Assembly (NCBI GenBank): GCA_035578905.1
Contig: JAQJVL010000082.1
Coordinates: 729,618-793,617 of the forward strand
Length of the DNA: 64,000 nucleotides
Direction: 5' to 3'
Origin: Stictocephala bisonia
Lineage: Eukaryota > Arthropoda > Insecta > Hemiptera > Membracidae
The translations under genes were made by a program, and so were the position numbers. How positions within the stretch are numbered: position 1 is the stretch's first letter; each line of letters begins with the position of its first letter. The notes beneath the pieces were generated by a model, which was not told the DNA's origin, made no database searches, and was given only the letters and a program-made list of their open reading frames with translations. Positions 1-11,490 of this stretch are shown here, piece after piece.

Positions 1-1293
1 ATATGATATGTGTAGTTACCGGTACAATAAATTACTTTTATGCCCGTTAATAAATACAGAGATTTTAAATTTATCCAGGTCAATTCAATATAGGTAGAGT
101 TAGTTATCTGGTATTATTTATCTTTTTGTAACATTCGTATAGCTAGAGAAGACATTTAAAAAGTAATATAAATACCTAACTCACTACTTTAATAGATATT
201 ATTTAGGGCATTTTTTAATGTTACTATATAAGTTTGTTTGCTGAATGAAACACAGCCAGTAGGCTTTCCTTCTGGTACACATATAGGCAAATATTTAATT
301 TTGTCTGGTCCAAACCTTAAATCAATTACTGGTATACAAAATTTTTATGAATTGCCAAGAAACAGTGATACATTTCACTCAGGGATGGCCGGTAATGTTA
401 CAGTTTACAAAACTTACAACTTAACTTCACATAGACGCTCCACAAGCTCGGTGACGCCTTGGGCGTTTTGGGGTTGTTTCCAAATAAAGTTAATTAATTT
501 TATTTCAGGTAGGGGAGGTGTTAATGCTACTATTTTAATTTTATTGTAGTCTTGAAAATATTATATAATGCACCTGAGGTTTACTTTTGTATATTTTACA
601 GCTATCATTTTTTTAAATATAGTTTCAAAAGTTTAGATGTAAGTAAGTATTTAAAATATACATCCTTAAGTGTCCTTAGAGTAAATATTCTATTTACAAA
701 GTAAACAAGTAATGGTACATTATCATGTCCTTCTTTTATTTATAATCAGTCATAAACAGTGGCGATGGTATGTTTATTTTCAAAACAACAATTTAATAAC
801 TGGCAGAGGAAAGACTTATGTACCAAAAGTAGTGTAGAAAAGCATAAGATAAGCATGTCAGTATCCTAAGTATTTGGCAAGCTATGGACAACTGAAGTCA
901 AGATAACAGCACGAACTTCTCAATTACAAACTTCTGTCGAAATTCCAGCATTTCGTTCCGTAATTGTCGATGTCTCCCAGGATTTTCTTCCTTTTCTTAG
1001 ATTAAGTTTATGTGTCCCGAGCACTTCATTATTCCGCCACTCCTCTCCTATTGTAACGCAGCGAAGCGAGGCAACCAATCTTCTCTTTGCTGTTTTTTTA
1101 AGCCAATATAAAACTCTATTTTAAGGTTAGTTAATATTTCATTCAAGATGGATTAGTTTAAAATTCCAAAAGGCGATGTAATGAATGAGACCAAATTGAA
1201 ATCTAGACAAATAATAAATTTAAACATTGTATTGTTGCCTCCAGTAGTAATTCTATCACATCATAATAATATAATAAATAGTACGGTAAATTA
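1..1293. other. No gene seen; AT-rich unique-looking sequence
   Basis: The longest frame (238-549, plus, 103 codons without a real start context) matches no family I know. An acceptor-like pyrimidine tract with AG followed by GTAGGG lies at 507/508 but the donor half is weak. About 950-1080 is slightly GC-richer and looks single-copy. Confidence 0.5.
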
Positions 1294-1295
1294 TA

Positions 1296-1747
1296 CAGGG
1301 TGGAAACATATAGAAACGCTTTCACAACAACGTTATTTTTTCCCATAGATAATTTATTTTTTTTAGTAATTAATTATGTTCCATGAAGTGTAATTTTTTA
1401 TCAGAATAATTTTCTTAAACCCATTAAATAGCGGAGAAAAATAATTGTTCAAATTAGTTACTTTTACGTTCAAACAACCGCTATTCTGGAAAGGAAACCT
1501 TTCGAAGTCTGGTTTGCGATCATTTGATTTCTCTTTATTAGACGTTATATTTGATACCAAACTCCACCTAGGCTTACGTTGAAGATTTTTTTTTCAACTC
1601 CTCGTGGGCCGTCTCCCTGAAAAGATTAAATGTCACTAATGGCGTCAAAAAGTATGTTCTTTGTAACCATGATTATATACAAATGTCACTTTTACAAGTG
1701 AAGTCATACAAAAGTTGTGAAAGCGTTTCCATATTTTTTCCACACTG
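1296..1747. mobile_element. Non-autonomous TA-flanked inverted-repeat element (Tc1/mariner-like MITE)
   Basis: Terminal inverted repeats of about 35 bp: the left end (1296-1330) begins CAGGGTGGAAAC and the right end (1712-1747), read in reverse, begins CAGTGTGGAAAA. Both continue into the shared block AAACGCTTTCACAAC. The element is flanked by TA on each side (1294-1295, 1748-1749), the target-site duplication of Tc1/mariner transposases. The interior (~380 bp) has only a 65-codon minus-strand frame with no transposase similarity, so movement would need a transposase encoded elsewhere. The interior could be a deleted derivative of a longer parent. Confidence 0.7.
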
Positions 1748-1749
1748 TA

Positions 1750-2394
1750 TTTGTTGTTTCGATGTATTTTACGATGTAAGTTAGAAATAGTTTTCAGTGG
1801 TTAAGCTGAGGTGAAATATTTGAATTTTTTAGCAAATAGGCCTATCACTGTGCACATGGGCTTTGACTCCAAATAGTGGGAATAAAATCAGTAGATATTT
1901 AATTACCACACTTAATCAAAGGAAGTTTCACAGGCTCACTAAGGTAGGTTACTCGTTTAATTAGATTATATAATTTATATTAAAATTCAAAGAATTTATT
2001 TTACTTTTTTGTGCTATTTGAAAGTATATATGTATCAAAATTACACTAAGGGATGCGTAGGCGTAGTAGTGAAGGCGATATAGGGCGTAGTAGTAGGCGA
2101 TAGGGCGAGTAGTAGGCGATAGGGCTATACTGACTCGATGCATAACAATATCGACTGACTGAATCGAATTTTTTTGTCTTTACTAAAAAATATATTTATG
2201 GTACAAAAACCTAACTTCCGACAATGTGATACTAAATGTAAAATTGAACGCTTATTTTGTTTTGCTCAAAAGTTTATAAAGTCGTAAAAGGGTTTGGTGA
2301 TTTTTAATTTTAAATTAAATACATTTAATTAGACAGTAAATAAGTGTGTCCCAATTGTTGACTTTTAAGTGTAAAGTTAGATATTTAGTTTGTT
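1750..2394. other. No gene seen; AT-rich spacer
   Basis: No convincing reading frame. It holds the short tandem array at 2055-2126 described separately. TTTAATTTTAAATTAAATAC-like words at about 2305 recur at about 2595, on either side of the CCTAA-containing element, and may mark an older outer repeat. Confidence 0.5.
2055..2126. repeat. Short tandem repeat, ~20 bp unit, about 3.5 copies
   Basis: Imperfect repetition of a unit close to GGCGATAGGGCGTAGTAGTA. It is unusually GC-rich for its surroundings. It produces a meaningless 60-codon frame on the minus strand. Confidence 0.75.
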
Positions 2395-2548
2395 GGATCG
2401 TTTCCGTTAATCACTACCATAACCATAAATTAGATTAACCTAACATAACCAAACCAAACCTAACACAACATAACCAAACCTAACATAAAATAACTAAACC
2501 TAACATAACCTAAACAAAATAGTGATAGTGAACTAACGGAAAAGGTCC
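2395..2548. mobile_element. Small inverted-repeat element with degenerate telomere-like core
   Basis: The left end (2395-2416: GGATCGTTTCCGTTA then TCACTA) and the right end (2520-2548, in reverse GGACCTTTTCCGTTA) are inverted repeats with 13 of 15 outer bases matching. The core (2431-2513) is a degenerate array of CCTAA, CATAA and CCAAA five-base units, resembling the insect TTAGG telomere repeat on the opposite strand. A MITE carrying a simple-sequence core is the simplest reading. Confidence 0.55.
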
Positions 2549-3737
2549 AGTTTTTTTAGTTTAAATGCTTAGTCTTTTGGTGATATTGTTTTAATTTAAA
2601 ATTAAATACTACATTTAGATCAAACATTTTCACGCCTTTTGGTACTTAGTAAATACAAATTTGTTTTACTTAGTAGATGCCTCACACCAATATCTAAAAC
2701 ATCAGATCAACATACGTCCGGTTTGTGTGTTTAACTTTTAGATTTTTAGTCGTCACTTAAGTAGTAATAGCCTAATAATCTTAGGTTATTATTTGTGGGA
2801 TTTATTTTATCTATTGCACTGATTTTAGTAACCGAAAGTGGTTATAAAAATGTCAATAAATTTATCTGATATTAATTTTGTTTACGCGTGATTAATTAGC
2901 TTAATATTTTGTTTGAATTAATAAAATTTTGCTTAATTTAATATTTTTAAGTTAAATTAATATTTTACACCTAAATAAAAATTTTACATTATTCTTCTCT
3001 TATGAAAGCAAAGTTGTTTTTTGTAAAACATCCAGCAAAGGTATGATAAATAATCGTTACATAGTAGTAATTATGTTTGTTTGTTGCACAATGTAAAATC
3101 ATGAACATGTTCTATTTGGAATTATTTATATGCAAATGTTAGTAATGAATAATTGATCCAACACTAATGATTCCTTTGTGTCGTTTGTCACCGACTAATT
3201 AGTTAGTTAATTTAATTCATTAATTTCAAATGGAATTAACAATAGTTTAATTTGTGTTATTTCAGTCACAGAGTAGTGCACGTGTCCTCACAGTGGCACA
3301 TCTTGTTTGTACTATAACTATAGGCCTACAATCCTATTTGTTATATGCCTAGTTAGTTTAAATAAATCTACTTTCCACCCGATAAATTCAGGGATAAGAT
3401 CTCAACATCGCTTATTAAGCCACTGTTTGTTGTTTTGTTTGGATATTACTGATATTAGATAATTACAGCTGATTTATTTTCTACCAGCACGTCATCACGC
3501 GAGGTTTCCTTTAGGCTGGTGAACGAGAAATTTTAGGCTGTTTCTTTGGCACATTGATTAAATATTTAGGTAAGAGAAGCTGTAATATTTTATATAGTTT
3601 AATGGGATTATATAAAGGGCTACACAAGTGTATTAAGAATGGGAATTTTATGTGAAAGCTAGTTACTTAATGAAATAGACTTATTTTGAGGAAAGGGTGG
3701 GCCTATTTCTGTGTTGTAGGGTACAGAAAGGGTTTAA
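2549..3737. other. No gene seen; AT-rich intergenic or intronic DNA
   Basis: Runs of TTTAATT-type words at 2880-2990. Two splice-like strings occur: a good acceptor tract ending TATTTCAG near 3265 without a paired donor, and ATATTTAG joined to GTAAGAG at 3569/3570 with a poor pyrimidine tract. Neither is backed by a coding frame. Confidence 0.5.
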
Positions 3738-3888
3738 CGGACAATCTGCCAAATTGTTAAATTATCAAACATTATTTTACCTGTTTCGCGAGCAGCCGGA
3801 CATTCAGCCCAGATGGGCAGAATGTCGGGCTCTCGCAGTTTGACGAGGGTAAAGTACCCCAACCAATTTATCTGGGCAGATTGTCCGG
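3738..3888. repeat. Nested inverted-repeat (hairpin) element
   Basis: An outer perfect 13 bp inverted repeat (CGGACAATCTGCC at 3738-3750 against 3875-3887) encloses an inner near-perfect hairpin at about 3788-3837. The inner arms CCGGACATTCAGCCCA and the reverse of TGGGCAGAATGTCGGG differ at two positions and are separated by two bases. Both layers contain related GGCAGA-TGTC words, so the outer and inner repeats are probably diverged copies of one motif. It is likely a MITE or fold-back element; no target duplication was found. Confidence 0.6.
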
Positions 3889-4309
3889 GAATCAGAGAAA
3901 GGAGCTAAGCTTATATGGAATACGAACCACGTATTTTATGTTTCATTGGCTGTATTTTTGGAAAATATCTGTTCCTCAAAAAAGAGGTGTAGCCCAGTTA
4001 CTACCTACTACTATATTCGGCAATCATCTAATAAATACATTACCATTCGGTGTATAGGCTACCCAGTTACGTTCACCGTATATTAAACCCCTAAATCTAA
4101 TTTCTTTTAAATTCATGTACAACAATTTATTGTCTTAATTTTCATTACTTGACCCTTCAAGTCGTACACTTGTTGCCTGGTGCTGTACTTGGATTAAGGG
4201 CGACCACTATGTCATTATTGCCAACCTTTAATGGTTAAAACATGTTTAATAATGTTGTTGTATAAGTTACTGAATATTAAAATTTCTTAGGCCAGAACAA
4301 GCATCTTCA
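3889..4309. other. No gene seen
   Basis: Unremarkable AT-rich sequence between the nested hairpin and the retrotransposon 3' side. Confidence 0.5.
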
Positions 4310-4510
4310 AACTAAAAAAACCTTTTCTTCGATTTTATTACATCAAATTAAGTTTATTTTGCAAAGATATTGTAAAATGTATAGCAATTGTCATATTTAA
4401 AAAATTCAAATTAATACATTCATACCACATCGAAACATCATTTAAACATACATAATTTTCAGTCACACATTCATTCATGCCTAATTCCCACTCCTGGCGC
4501 CGGTTGTCAG
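4310..4510 (-). other. Probable 3' untranslated remnant of the retrotransposon
   Basis: AT-rich sequence immediately downstream (minus-strand sense) of the reverse transcriptase stop. LINEs carry a 3' UTR here, so part of this is probably element-derived. No poly(A) or microsatellite tail fixes the boundary and no target-site duplication is visible, so the end is arbitrary. Confidence 0.3.
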
Positions 4511-6085
4511 TCATCTGATTATGTGGTCTCCCAGTTGCATGCCACCCATATACTCGTCAGCCCTATAAAATGCATGAGACGCTAAAAAGCGTTTCAGATG
4601 AGATTTTAACGCCTTGGGCGTTGGTGCATTTTTAATTGAGTCCGGTAATTTGTTGACAAAACGAACGCCCGTGTGTGTGGGTAAGCGTTCGTAGACTACC
4701 GTTCTATGGCTTCCAGTTCGGTAGTCATCCCTGTGTCTTGTTTCGTGCGCATGTATATCACGCCCACTTACCATGGAACTTCTACATATGCAAAAGCTGT
4801 TGTTTCCAATATATAAAGGCATGACAGTGTCAATAGTTGCAGCTTTTTGAATGCTTCTCTACAAGATTCTTTGAACTTTAATTTTGCAACTATACGAATC
4901 ACTTGTTTTTGCAATCTAAACACTCTGCTGAACTGATTATTTGTTGAAGCTCCCCACAGCACCACACCGTAGGTGAGATAAGGGTAAGTTAAGCCATAAT
5001 ACGCCGTCATCAGAACCTGAGTTGGGCAGAATTTGGCTAAAGTTCTCAAGACATAAATGCCTGAGGACAATTTTGAGCAAACACGATCGATGTGATAATT
5101 CCTGGTCAACCCTCGAGCCAGGTGTATTCCCAGGAATGTTTAACTAACAGCCTCATTTAGCAGGGTATCCCCCAACTAAACGGTTGGTCTTTCAGTGAAA
5201 TCTTGTGGTCGCAACGGAAACGTTAATACATTACATTTGGAGGGGTTTACTTCGAGATTGAGACTATTGAAATACTGAACGAAATTGTTTAAATCAACAA
5301 AAGATTGTTGTTCTAGGATCGGTTTTAATTTGTTATTGAACAAGAGAATCGTGTCATCAGCATACTGTATGAGTCCTCCATGTAGTAGTGCTGGCCCTAT
5401 GTCGTTGACATAGATAAGAAAAAGAATTGGGCTGAGTATTGAACCCTGAGGGACTCCATATCTCAGCTCAATTGGTTCAGACAATTTATCATAAATTTGG
5501 AAGGCTTGGGATCGGCTGTACAGAAAAGAGCGAAGTCACTTGAGTAGCATGCCTCTGATGCCGTAAGATTCAAGTTTGTCAAGCAGCTTAACGTGGTCAA
5601 CACAGTCGAATGCTTTGGACAAGTCGAACAATACACTTAGTGTGTACCTTCGACCTTCCAATCCCTCGACAACCTTTTCAACGAGACTCACGATTGCGTC
5701 GATTGTCGGCTTGCCTTTTCTGTAACCGAATTGGTCATCAGAAATAAGGTTGTGTTTATTTAAAAACTGAATCATTCTAATTAAAAATAGTTTTTCAAAG
5801 ACTTCGCTGAATACTGGCAAAATTTACAGGCCTATAATTATTTGTGCAATAAGGGTAATTTTTCTTAAGAATTGGGCACACTTTTGCAATTTTTAGGAGT
5901 GAGGGAAAAACTCCATGTTCAAAAGATAAGTTTATCAATTTTGTCAAAGGTGAAATAACATGTTTTGAACATGTTTTTACAAGCCACACAGATATCAAAT
6001 TTATATAGTTTGACTTTTTGGCTGGGAGCTGCTGAATAGTTTTCTCGAGCTCTTCCTCAACAACTGGAGTTAGTACCATTGATCC
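4511..6085 (-). pseudogene. Degenerate non-LTR retrotransposon reverse transcriptase (Jockey/CR1 superfamily), 5'-truncated
   Basis: A relic of the reverse transcriptase ORF2 of a LINE, which copies its RNA into DNA at a nicked target. Read from high to low coordinates the pieces are in normal RT order. The N-terminal finger region (about 6079-5800) ends in NNYRPV. After a frameshift near 5800 comes QFGYRKGK, then [12 protein letters not shown] (palm motif with catalytic Asp). Next is YGVPQGS at 5484-5430, then QYADDT at about 5365, the catalytic YADD. A thumb/C-terminal part with LTYGVVLWG follows (5109-4790). A second frameshift near 4790 leads into the usual tail (HTGVRFVNKLPD). In-frame stops lie at 5536-5538 (TGA), 5176-5178 and 5140-5142. 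No endonuclease domain is visible upstream; similarity stops at about 6085, where a different repeat begins. Catalytic residues survive, but the copy is clearly dead. Clade assignment is by eye from motif style. Confidence 0.9.
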
Positions 6086-6300
6086 TTACAAACAGATATT
6101 TAATGAAATAGGAATTTATTTGCGCCAGTTACTTTATTGGTTAGTGATGTCTGCCACTGCTGTTCATCATACTGCATTACATGGTCATACACAGTGGACC
6201 ACAAAACAGCTGCATTTGAGTCTCGAATTTTGAGATGAAAACTTTAGGCTTACATTGGACTGGAAATCTATCTTTGTGTATTTAAAATTAATGTTATTTC
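6085..6300 (+). repeat. Dispersed ~215 bp repeat, copy 1
   Basis: Starts TTACAAACAGATATTT. It shares in order GTGATGTCTGCCACT, CTGCATTACAT, GTGGACCACAAAACAGCTG, TTTGAGTCTC and ACATTGG with the copies at 6333-6550 and, reversed, 9385-9600. No coding potential. The reverse transcriptase relic ends exactly where this copy begins, so one may have inserted into the other. Confidence 0.7.
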
Positions 6301-6332
6301 TCATTCAGTAAGTAAAATTCTTAAATATGTTA

Positions 6333-6550
6333 TTACTTACAAACAGATATTTCATGTAATAGGATTATCCGTTCTAGTGATGTAGTTAGTTAGTGAGGTC
6401 TGCCTTTACAGCTGATTCAATCTGCATTACATTTTACATGGTACTACACTAGCGGTCCAAAATGGGCCACAAATGAGCTGATAATTACAGCAAAATAATT
6501 TTGCATTGATTGCTGTGTGCTTACAAAATCAATGGTAAAACGTAGGCCTA
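6333..6550 (+). repeat. Dispersed ~215 bp repeat, copy 2
   Basis: Second copy, about 248 bp downstream in the same orientation: TTACAAACAGATATTTCATG, GTGAGGTCTGCC, ACAGCTGATTCAATCTGCAT, CTACACTAGCGGTCC, GGGCCACAAATGAGCTGATA. The two copies have diverged by roughly a fifth by eye. Confidence 0.7.
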
Positions 6551-9384
6551 CGGGCTTTTACAATAGTGTCTTGTTTCCTTTTTAGGTTCTAAGTTCGAAG
6601 TTCCTATAATTGTTATTTGTAGTAGATACTTTGTTGTTTGTAATGTCAATGTATCCGTTAGTACTTCACACAATAATTTCAAACAAATATTAAAATATTT
6701 CTAGTGTGGCTGGATATTTAGCTTAATGATGACAAAACATTCCAAAATATTGGCCTATAATCTTAGTTGACCACATTTTGGTTGTCAGTGAAACATTATC
6801 AGATATTTCATTGCGAGTTACTATAAAAATATATTTTTAGTATAATTAAGTAGCCTTTCGCAGATAGTCAAAGAGGTCAAGACCGGCTTACCTCATGAGG
6901 GCCCTTTGAGTGTGTTCAGTTAAGGACCTTCCTACGTTCTCTAGGCCTCTGACAGAATTAATTTGGTATGAGGAAACAGTCATTTCATTGTCCTATATTA
7001 GCTCCACATTCAATCTTTCAGGCCAATGCAGGTAATGTAAAATGAAGGTGTTAATTTGATAGCCTATATAGCACAGTACACGTTAAAGTAAACAAAGATT
7101 TATATCTTTGTTGCTTACTAAGATTTTAGCGTTGTAGCAATGAAGAACTACCGTGATTCTTTTAAATATTTCAAATGTAAGAAAATCAGTTGGATAAAAA
7201 CTATATTTAATAAAGGAACCTGTGTAATTAAGGAATATTTGAAAAGTGTGTTTTCAACTATAGTGCATTCAAAGCCCTAAGGTTGAAGTTAGTGACTACA
7301 TTTTGTAAGGTTATCGGATTTCCATTAACATTTTTAGAATTCAGTAATTTTGGTTTTAAGGCTGATGAAACAAAATGTTGTCATTTTATAAGCTATAAAT
7401 TATTTAGACTATTTATCAATTTGTATTTGCTGGAATTTAAATTTATCTACTCATTTCTCACAATTTACTATAAATTTAACTTACTCATATCCAACTCTCA
7501 ATCAAGATACTTTGCAGCATTGGAACCCAGACTTCATGCGAACTGCCAGGCTAGGCTACACGACGGAAGACTATAACTGATTTTTCTGCCTGAAGCTATG
7601 AGATGACTATTACATATTTTTATATGATCTAAATACATGTTGGAAAAACATACTGTTTTTAAAATTGAAATATTTAAAATTTCCTCTTGATAAAATGAAT
7701 GAATGCACATCTGTAGTTGTGTATACATTGATAACATCTTGTCCAAAATTCTGTATACCAGTGGGCCTGGCCTACCCTCCCCCTCCCTCAAATATAAGCC
7801 CGACAGTTACATATGTGGAGAGCACATGGGTGGAAACCAATCGGGCTTCAGCATTGATGAAGGAATTGCAATAAAGCAGGCAGCTGCAAATTGAGTTTTA
7901 TTCGATATTACATTCCACACGTTTGCTGGCGAAACCCCCAAAGTGTTTGATTTGTCAGTAGGTGATTGCCAACAAATTTTGATTAAAATTGTTTAACATT
8001 TGAAACCTCTAAAATTATATGAAAAGTAAACTATTGCAATGTAATGTCCTCAAAATATATTTAGAATTCATTAAAAAAATTCGAATTATTAGATTCAAAA
8101 CATACCTGAATCACAAAGCAACGGAAGCTTTCAAAAAATGGCTTACTAAAAGGGTTTAAAGTAAAGATTAATCCTCAAAGAATAACTATGATAAAACAAC
8201 GAAAACCGAGGCAGTAAAATAAATATCAATTCCATAGCACAGTCAACAAAACAGGATTTATATAACAGGTTTGAAAATTAAACGGACAAAACAAGATGAA
8301 CGAAAACAGCTGATATAATTGCATTGGAAAGCCAAACATGGCGCCATACAATAACAAACAGTGCGTTGCGCCGTTTACGTCGCTGCGGATGTGCTTGTCC
8401 GTTTGGAATCATTTATTTACATTAAAACGAAACCGCATTTTCCGGCTCCATTCCATCCGGCTTCTGTTCATTATTGTCACAATGGTTTGGTATTGTATAT
8501 CGATTAATCGAATTTATAGTCGTATTGTCTGCTTTTATGGTTTGATAGTAATGTTTCTTAACGGCACCAAGTTAATTAAAAAGTGTAACAATTATATTGA
8601 GAACAAAGCTCTTTTTGTTCTTTTATCGCTGGTTTTTGACCTTGAATTTGTAACAGCTCATTTTGTTGACTAATGAATCACATGAATATATAAGCCTTAT
8701 GATTAGAAAAATAATATTTTGCTTAAAAACTTGTTCGCAGTTTATTACATCTGATGATCTTTGATTTTACTCTTTGAAAGCAGTTCCTTTATAATTATTA
8801 GAGATTTATTTTCTGACACTACTAGATGTTAGTTTGATAAATCTAAAGTCATAAGTTGGCTAATATTACTACTTTACGATATGAAAAAAATATTCATCTG
8901 TTTTAGTATTGTTTTCTTTGAAGTGAACATAACTTTGTCTACGTAAGGTTAGAGATTATTATTTTTTTTTCTGATTGGTTATCAAACCTTTAATATTGTA
9001 GTTTTTTAGTATCACAGATTTAGGATATTTTACTACCTGTATTGTTTAGATCTTTAAGAATATTGCTTTTTGTGTGATGATTATAGCTTTGCCTTTCGTA
9101 TCTTGAATATATTTATTTTTTGTGAACTGACGACTAGCTGTTGAGTAGAAATAAGGAAATCTCTAAAATCCTACAGATTTTCATAATGGGTTCATATTTG
9201 ACTAAAATCTATTAAACGTCTAAAGATAATGCTCTAAAAAAATAGAAAACATTTGTTTTTTTTGCATCAATAAATCTATGTTTTAACCGGTGAAATGAAA
9301 ACCTAACAGAATGTTCCTGTTTTTTTTCTCGAACCAGCTGTACCAAAGCCAAATTTATGTTATTCAGTTCAATATAAGTCTAGT
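6551..9384. other. No supported gene; two low-grade open frames
   Basis: Mostly AT-rich. Frames at 7283-7576 and 7703-7894 (plus) have no domain I recognise; the last ~28 codons of the second (CGEHMGGNQSGFSIDEG) look compositionally protein-like but stand alone. At 8338-8673 a 111-codon plus frame opens with ATGGCGCCATAC and has a hydrophobic middle. Its first 150 bp are GC-richer and look single-copy, but there is no family match and no splice context, so it is not called as a gene. Confidence 0.45.
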
Positions 9385-9600
9385 TAAGTTTTAGCATTGA
9401 TTTTATAAGCGCGCAGATAGATTTCTCATCCAATGTTAAAAGTTGTGTCTCAAATTATCAGCTGTTTTGTGGTCCATTGTGGAGCGCTAGTGTAGTCCTA
9501 TGTAAGTGTTATGAAGTTTAAACCAGCTGTAGTGGCAGACCTCGCTAACTAACCAAGTTAATTATTCCTTCAAGTTGAAGTATATATTTTTTGTAAATAA
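9385..9600 (-). repeat. Dispersed ~215 bp repeat, copy 3 (inverted)
   Basis: On the minus strand it reads GCGAGGTCTGCCACTACAGC, ACTACACTAGCGCTCC, GGACCACAAAACAGCTGATA, TTTGAGACAC, ACATTGGATGAGAAATC, ATAAAATCAATG, matching copies 1 and 2 in the same order. No TIR or poly(A) tail is evident, so the element class is unknown. Confidence 0.65.
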
Positions 9601-11040
9601 TAATGTAATCAAGGGTTTTAGCCGCAAGTAGTTTTTATTATTTACAAATAACGTAAAACAAAATACATTTTCCCTTCTGTTGTTTAAAATGCAAGTGTAA
9701 GTAATGAAAATACAAAAGTAATTGTTGTTTGCAGCCAACTTTAAAACTAATCAACGGTGCCAAGAATACTAAATTATATTGCAGAACTCAACAACCACAG
9801 CTAGTAAAAATTAATTACAAAGGCGTCGAAAACAAAAGTTTGTAATTTCACCAAGCCGATAACTCTTAAATAAGAGAAGCTACGTTTTATAGAAGATGAG
9901 TTGTAACACAACGGAATAAATTAATTGTTATTTTACATCATGGTTTTGTTCAAAACGAAGCAATTTGCATGCAAATATTAAATGAAATGTTGCAATAAAA
10001 TTGAGATAGCTGTTAAAAATGTCTTTGATAATTACCTAACTAATTGAAATATTTATGGGCCTGTACTTCATTAGCGTTTTCATAATAAACCTTTTTTCAT
10101 ATTCTAAAAATTAATTTGACGGTTTGCCTTACCTTAAACAAAATACAATATGGAGACTTAATTATTTCAGAACGTATTGTTTTTAACATGTCATAAAAAA
10201 TGAAACTAAATACTACAACGTTTTAACAACTCGAAATAATTTTTTTCACTTTTGAGGATCAGTTTGATTTGCACAATAACAGGACTACATACATCAAAAT
10301 TAGTTTATTTGCAAACATAAATTGACTTTTACTTAAATTAGTTTACAGTATGTAACTTACATTGGCATACCAGTAAAGTAAGACACATTCATATCGATAA
10401 CCTCAGGAGTAAAACATTAATATTTGTAAAGTGATAATGAAACATTCAAACTAGTGTATTAAATATGAACTCTCGCTTTTATGGTTAGTTTGAATTATAA
10501 ACAAACTTTTAGTAAAGTCGAGTTTAAATTCAGTAAACTATTTATCGAACTTTGCACTACCGTGTTGGTGAAGTAGCTTTGTCCAAACCCTGATGAAAAA
10601 CGAACTGTACCGTAGCCGTTCTTTCCGGGTCGCCGATCTCGACCACTATCAGATGTACAACCGTCAAAACTCAACATTACCTCAGCACAGAATTATTTAT
10701 TACATTGAATTTGAAAACATGTTGTTTGGATGTTTTAAAAATAAACATGTCCTAAATGAATTATACGTTGTTTCTTAATTAATTAAGTGAACTAGTTTTT
10801 TTACACAATTGCGTAGAGCAAATTAGGACTATAAACTATGGGCCAATTTCGCTTATTCACTATTTTTGCTTGAACATTGAAAATATGCTTTATTGTGATA
10901 TTGATTTAACTGTTTAAATAACCTAGATTTGTTTATGTGTTCGGAAAGATAACAATTAAATATCCTAAACCCTCAAAACAAAAAAACAAAAATAGACCCT
11001 ACTTATTGTGTAAATTGTTTTAGTCAATAGAGTTCGCTTT
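9601..11040. other. No gene seen
   Basis: AT-rich. A slightly GC-richer patch at 10,560-10,670 gives two overlapping 60-codon frames on opposite strands, neither recognisable. A minus-strand AG/GTAAGG string near 10,128-10,133 follows only a mediocre pyrimidine tract. Confidence 0.5.
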
Positions 11041-11170
11041 GACCTGAGGCCCGCAGGTGTCAAGGGGACCAGTTTGTCGACTGCCCGCATGTCGCTAATT
11101 AAGTTTCACATGATGGCTTGCTCTGGAACCCTGCCAAGCTTCCTTACTAGGGTTACAGGAAGGTTTAACG
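11041..11170. promoter_or_regulatory. GC-richer island with a homeodomain-type core; possible regulatory element
   Basis: About 130 bp with much higher GC than its flanks, without an open frame or internal repetition. It contains TAATTA (11,096-11,101), a core bound by many homeodomain proteins, plus AGGCCCGCAGGTG. Low-copy, non-coding, GC-richer sequence in a gene desert is where conserved enhancers are often found, but no comparison is available here. Confidence 0.25.
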
Positions 11171-11265
11171 TACGAGAAGATTGTGCGAGAATGTGGTTAT
11201 GTTATTTTACTCACACTTAACTCAACATTAATTTCCATTAAACGTGTATTAACAAAGACGTATAA

Positions 11266-11490
11266 AACAGTTCGAAGTTTGGTTTCGCACGGCGTTTAGA
11301 ACAGTTTCGAAGTTCGGTTTCTCACGGTGTTTAAAGCAGTTTTGAAATTCAGTTTCGCATGGTGGTTAGAACAGTTTTGAAGGTCGGTTTTGCACGGCGT
11401 TTAGAACAGTTTTTAAATTGGGTTTCGCACGCTGTTTAGAACAGTTTCAAAGTTCGGTTTCGCACGTTGTTTAGAACAGTTTCGAACTTC
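11266..11490. repeat. Minisatellite, 35 bp unit, about 6.4 copies
   Basis: Unit close to AACAGTTTCGAAGTTCGGTT + TCGCACGGTGTTTAG. Copies differ at several positions each, so the array is moderately old. Confidence 0.85.

Noticed and set aside
507..514. Pyrimidine tract and CAG joined to GTAGGG as a third ratchet site
   Set aside because: The donor half lacks the GTAAG core and no partner evidence exists; too weak to list with the two strong sites.
238..549. 103-codon plus-strand frame
   Set aside because: No family resemblance, and it lacks a convincing start codon context.
3552..3576. TTTAG|GTAAGAG as a ratchet site
   Set aside because: The preceding 25 bases are purine-interrupted, so the acceptor half is poor.
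8338..8673. 111-codon frame starting ATGGCGCCA as a gene
   Set aside because: No recognisable domain, low-complexity hydrophobic composition typical of AT-rich frames, and no splice or promoter support.
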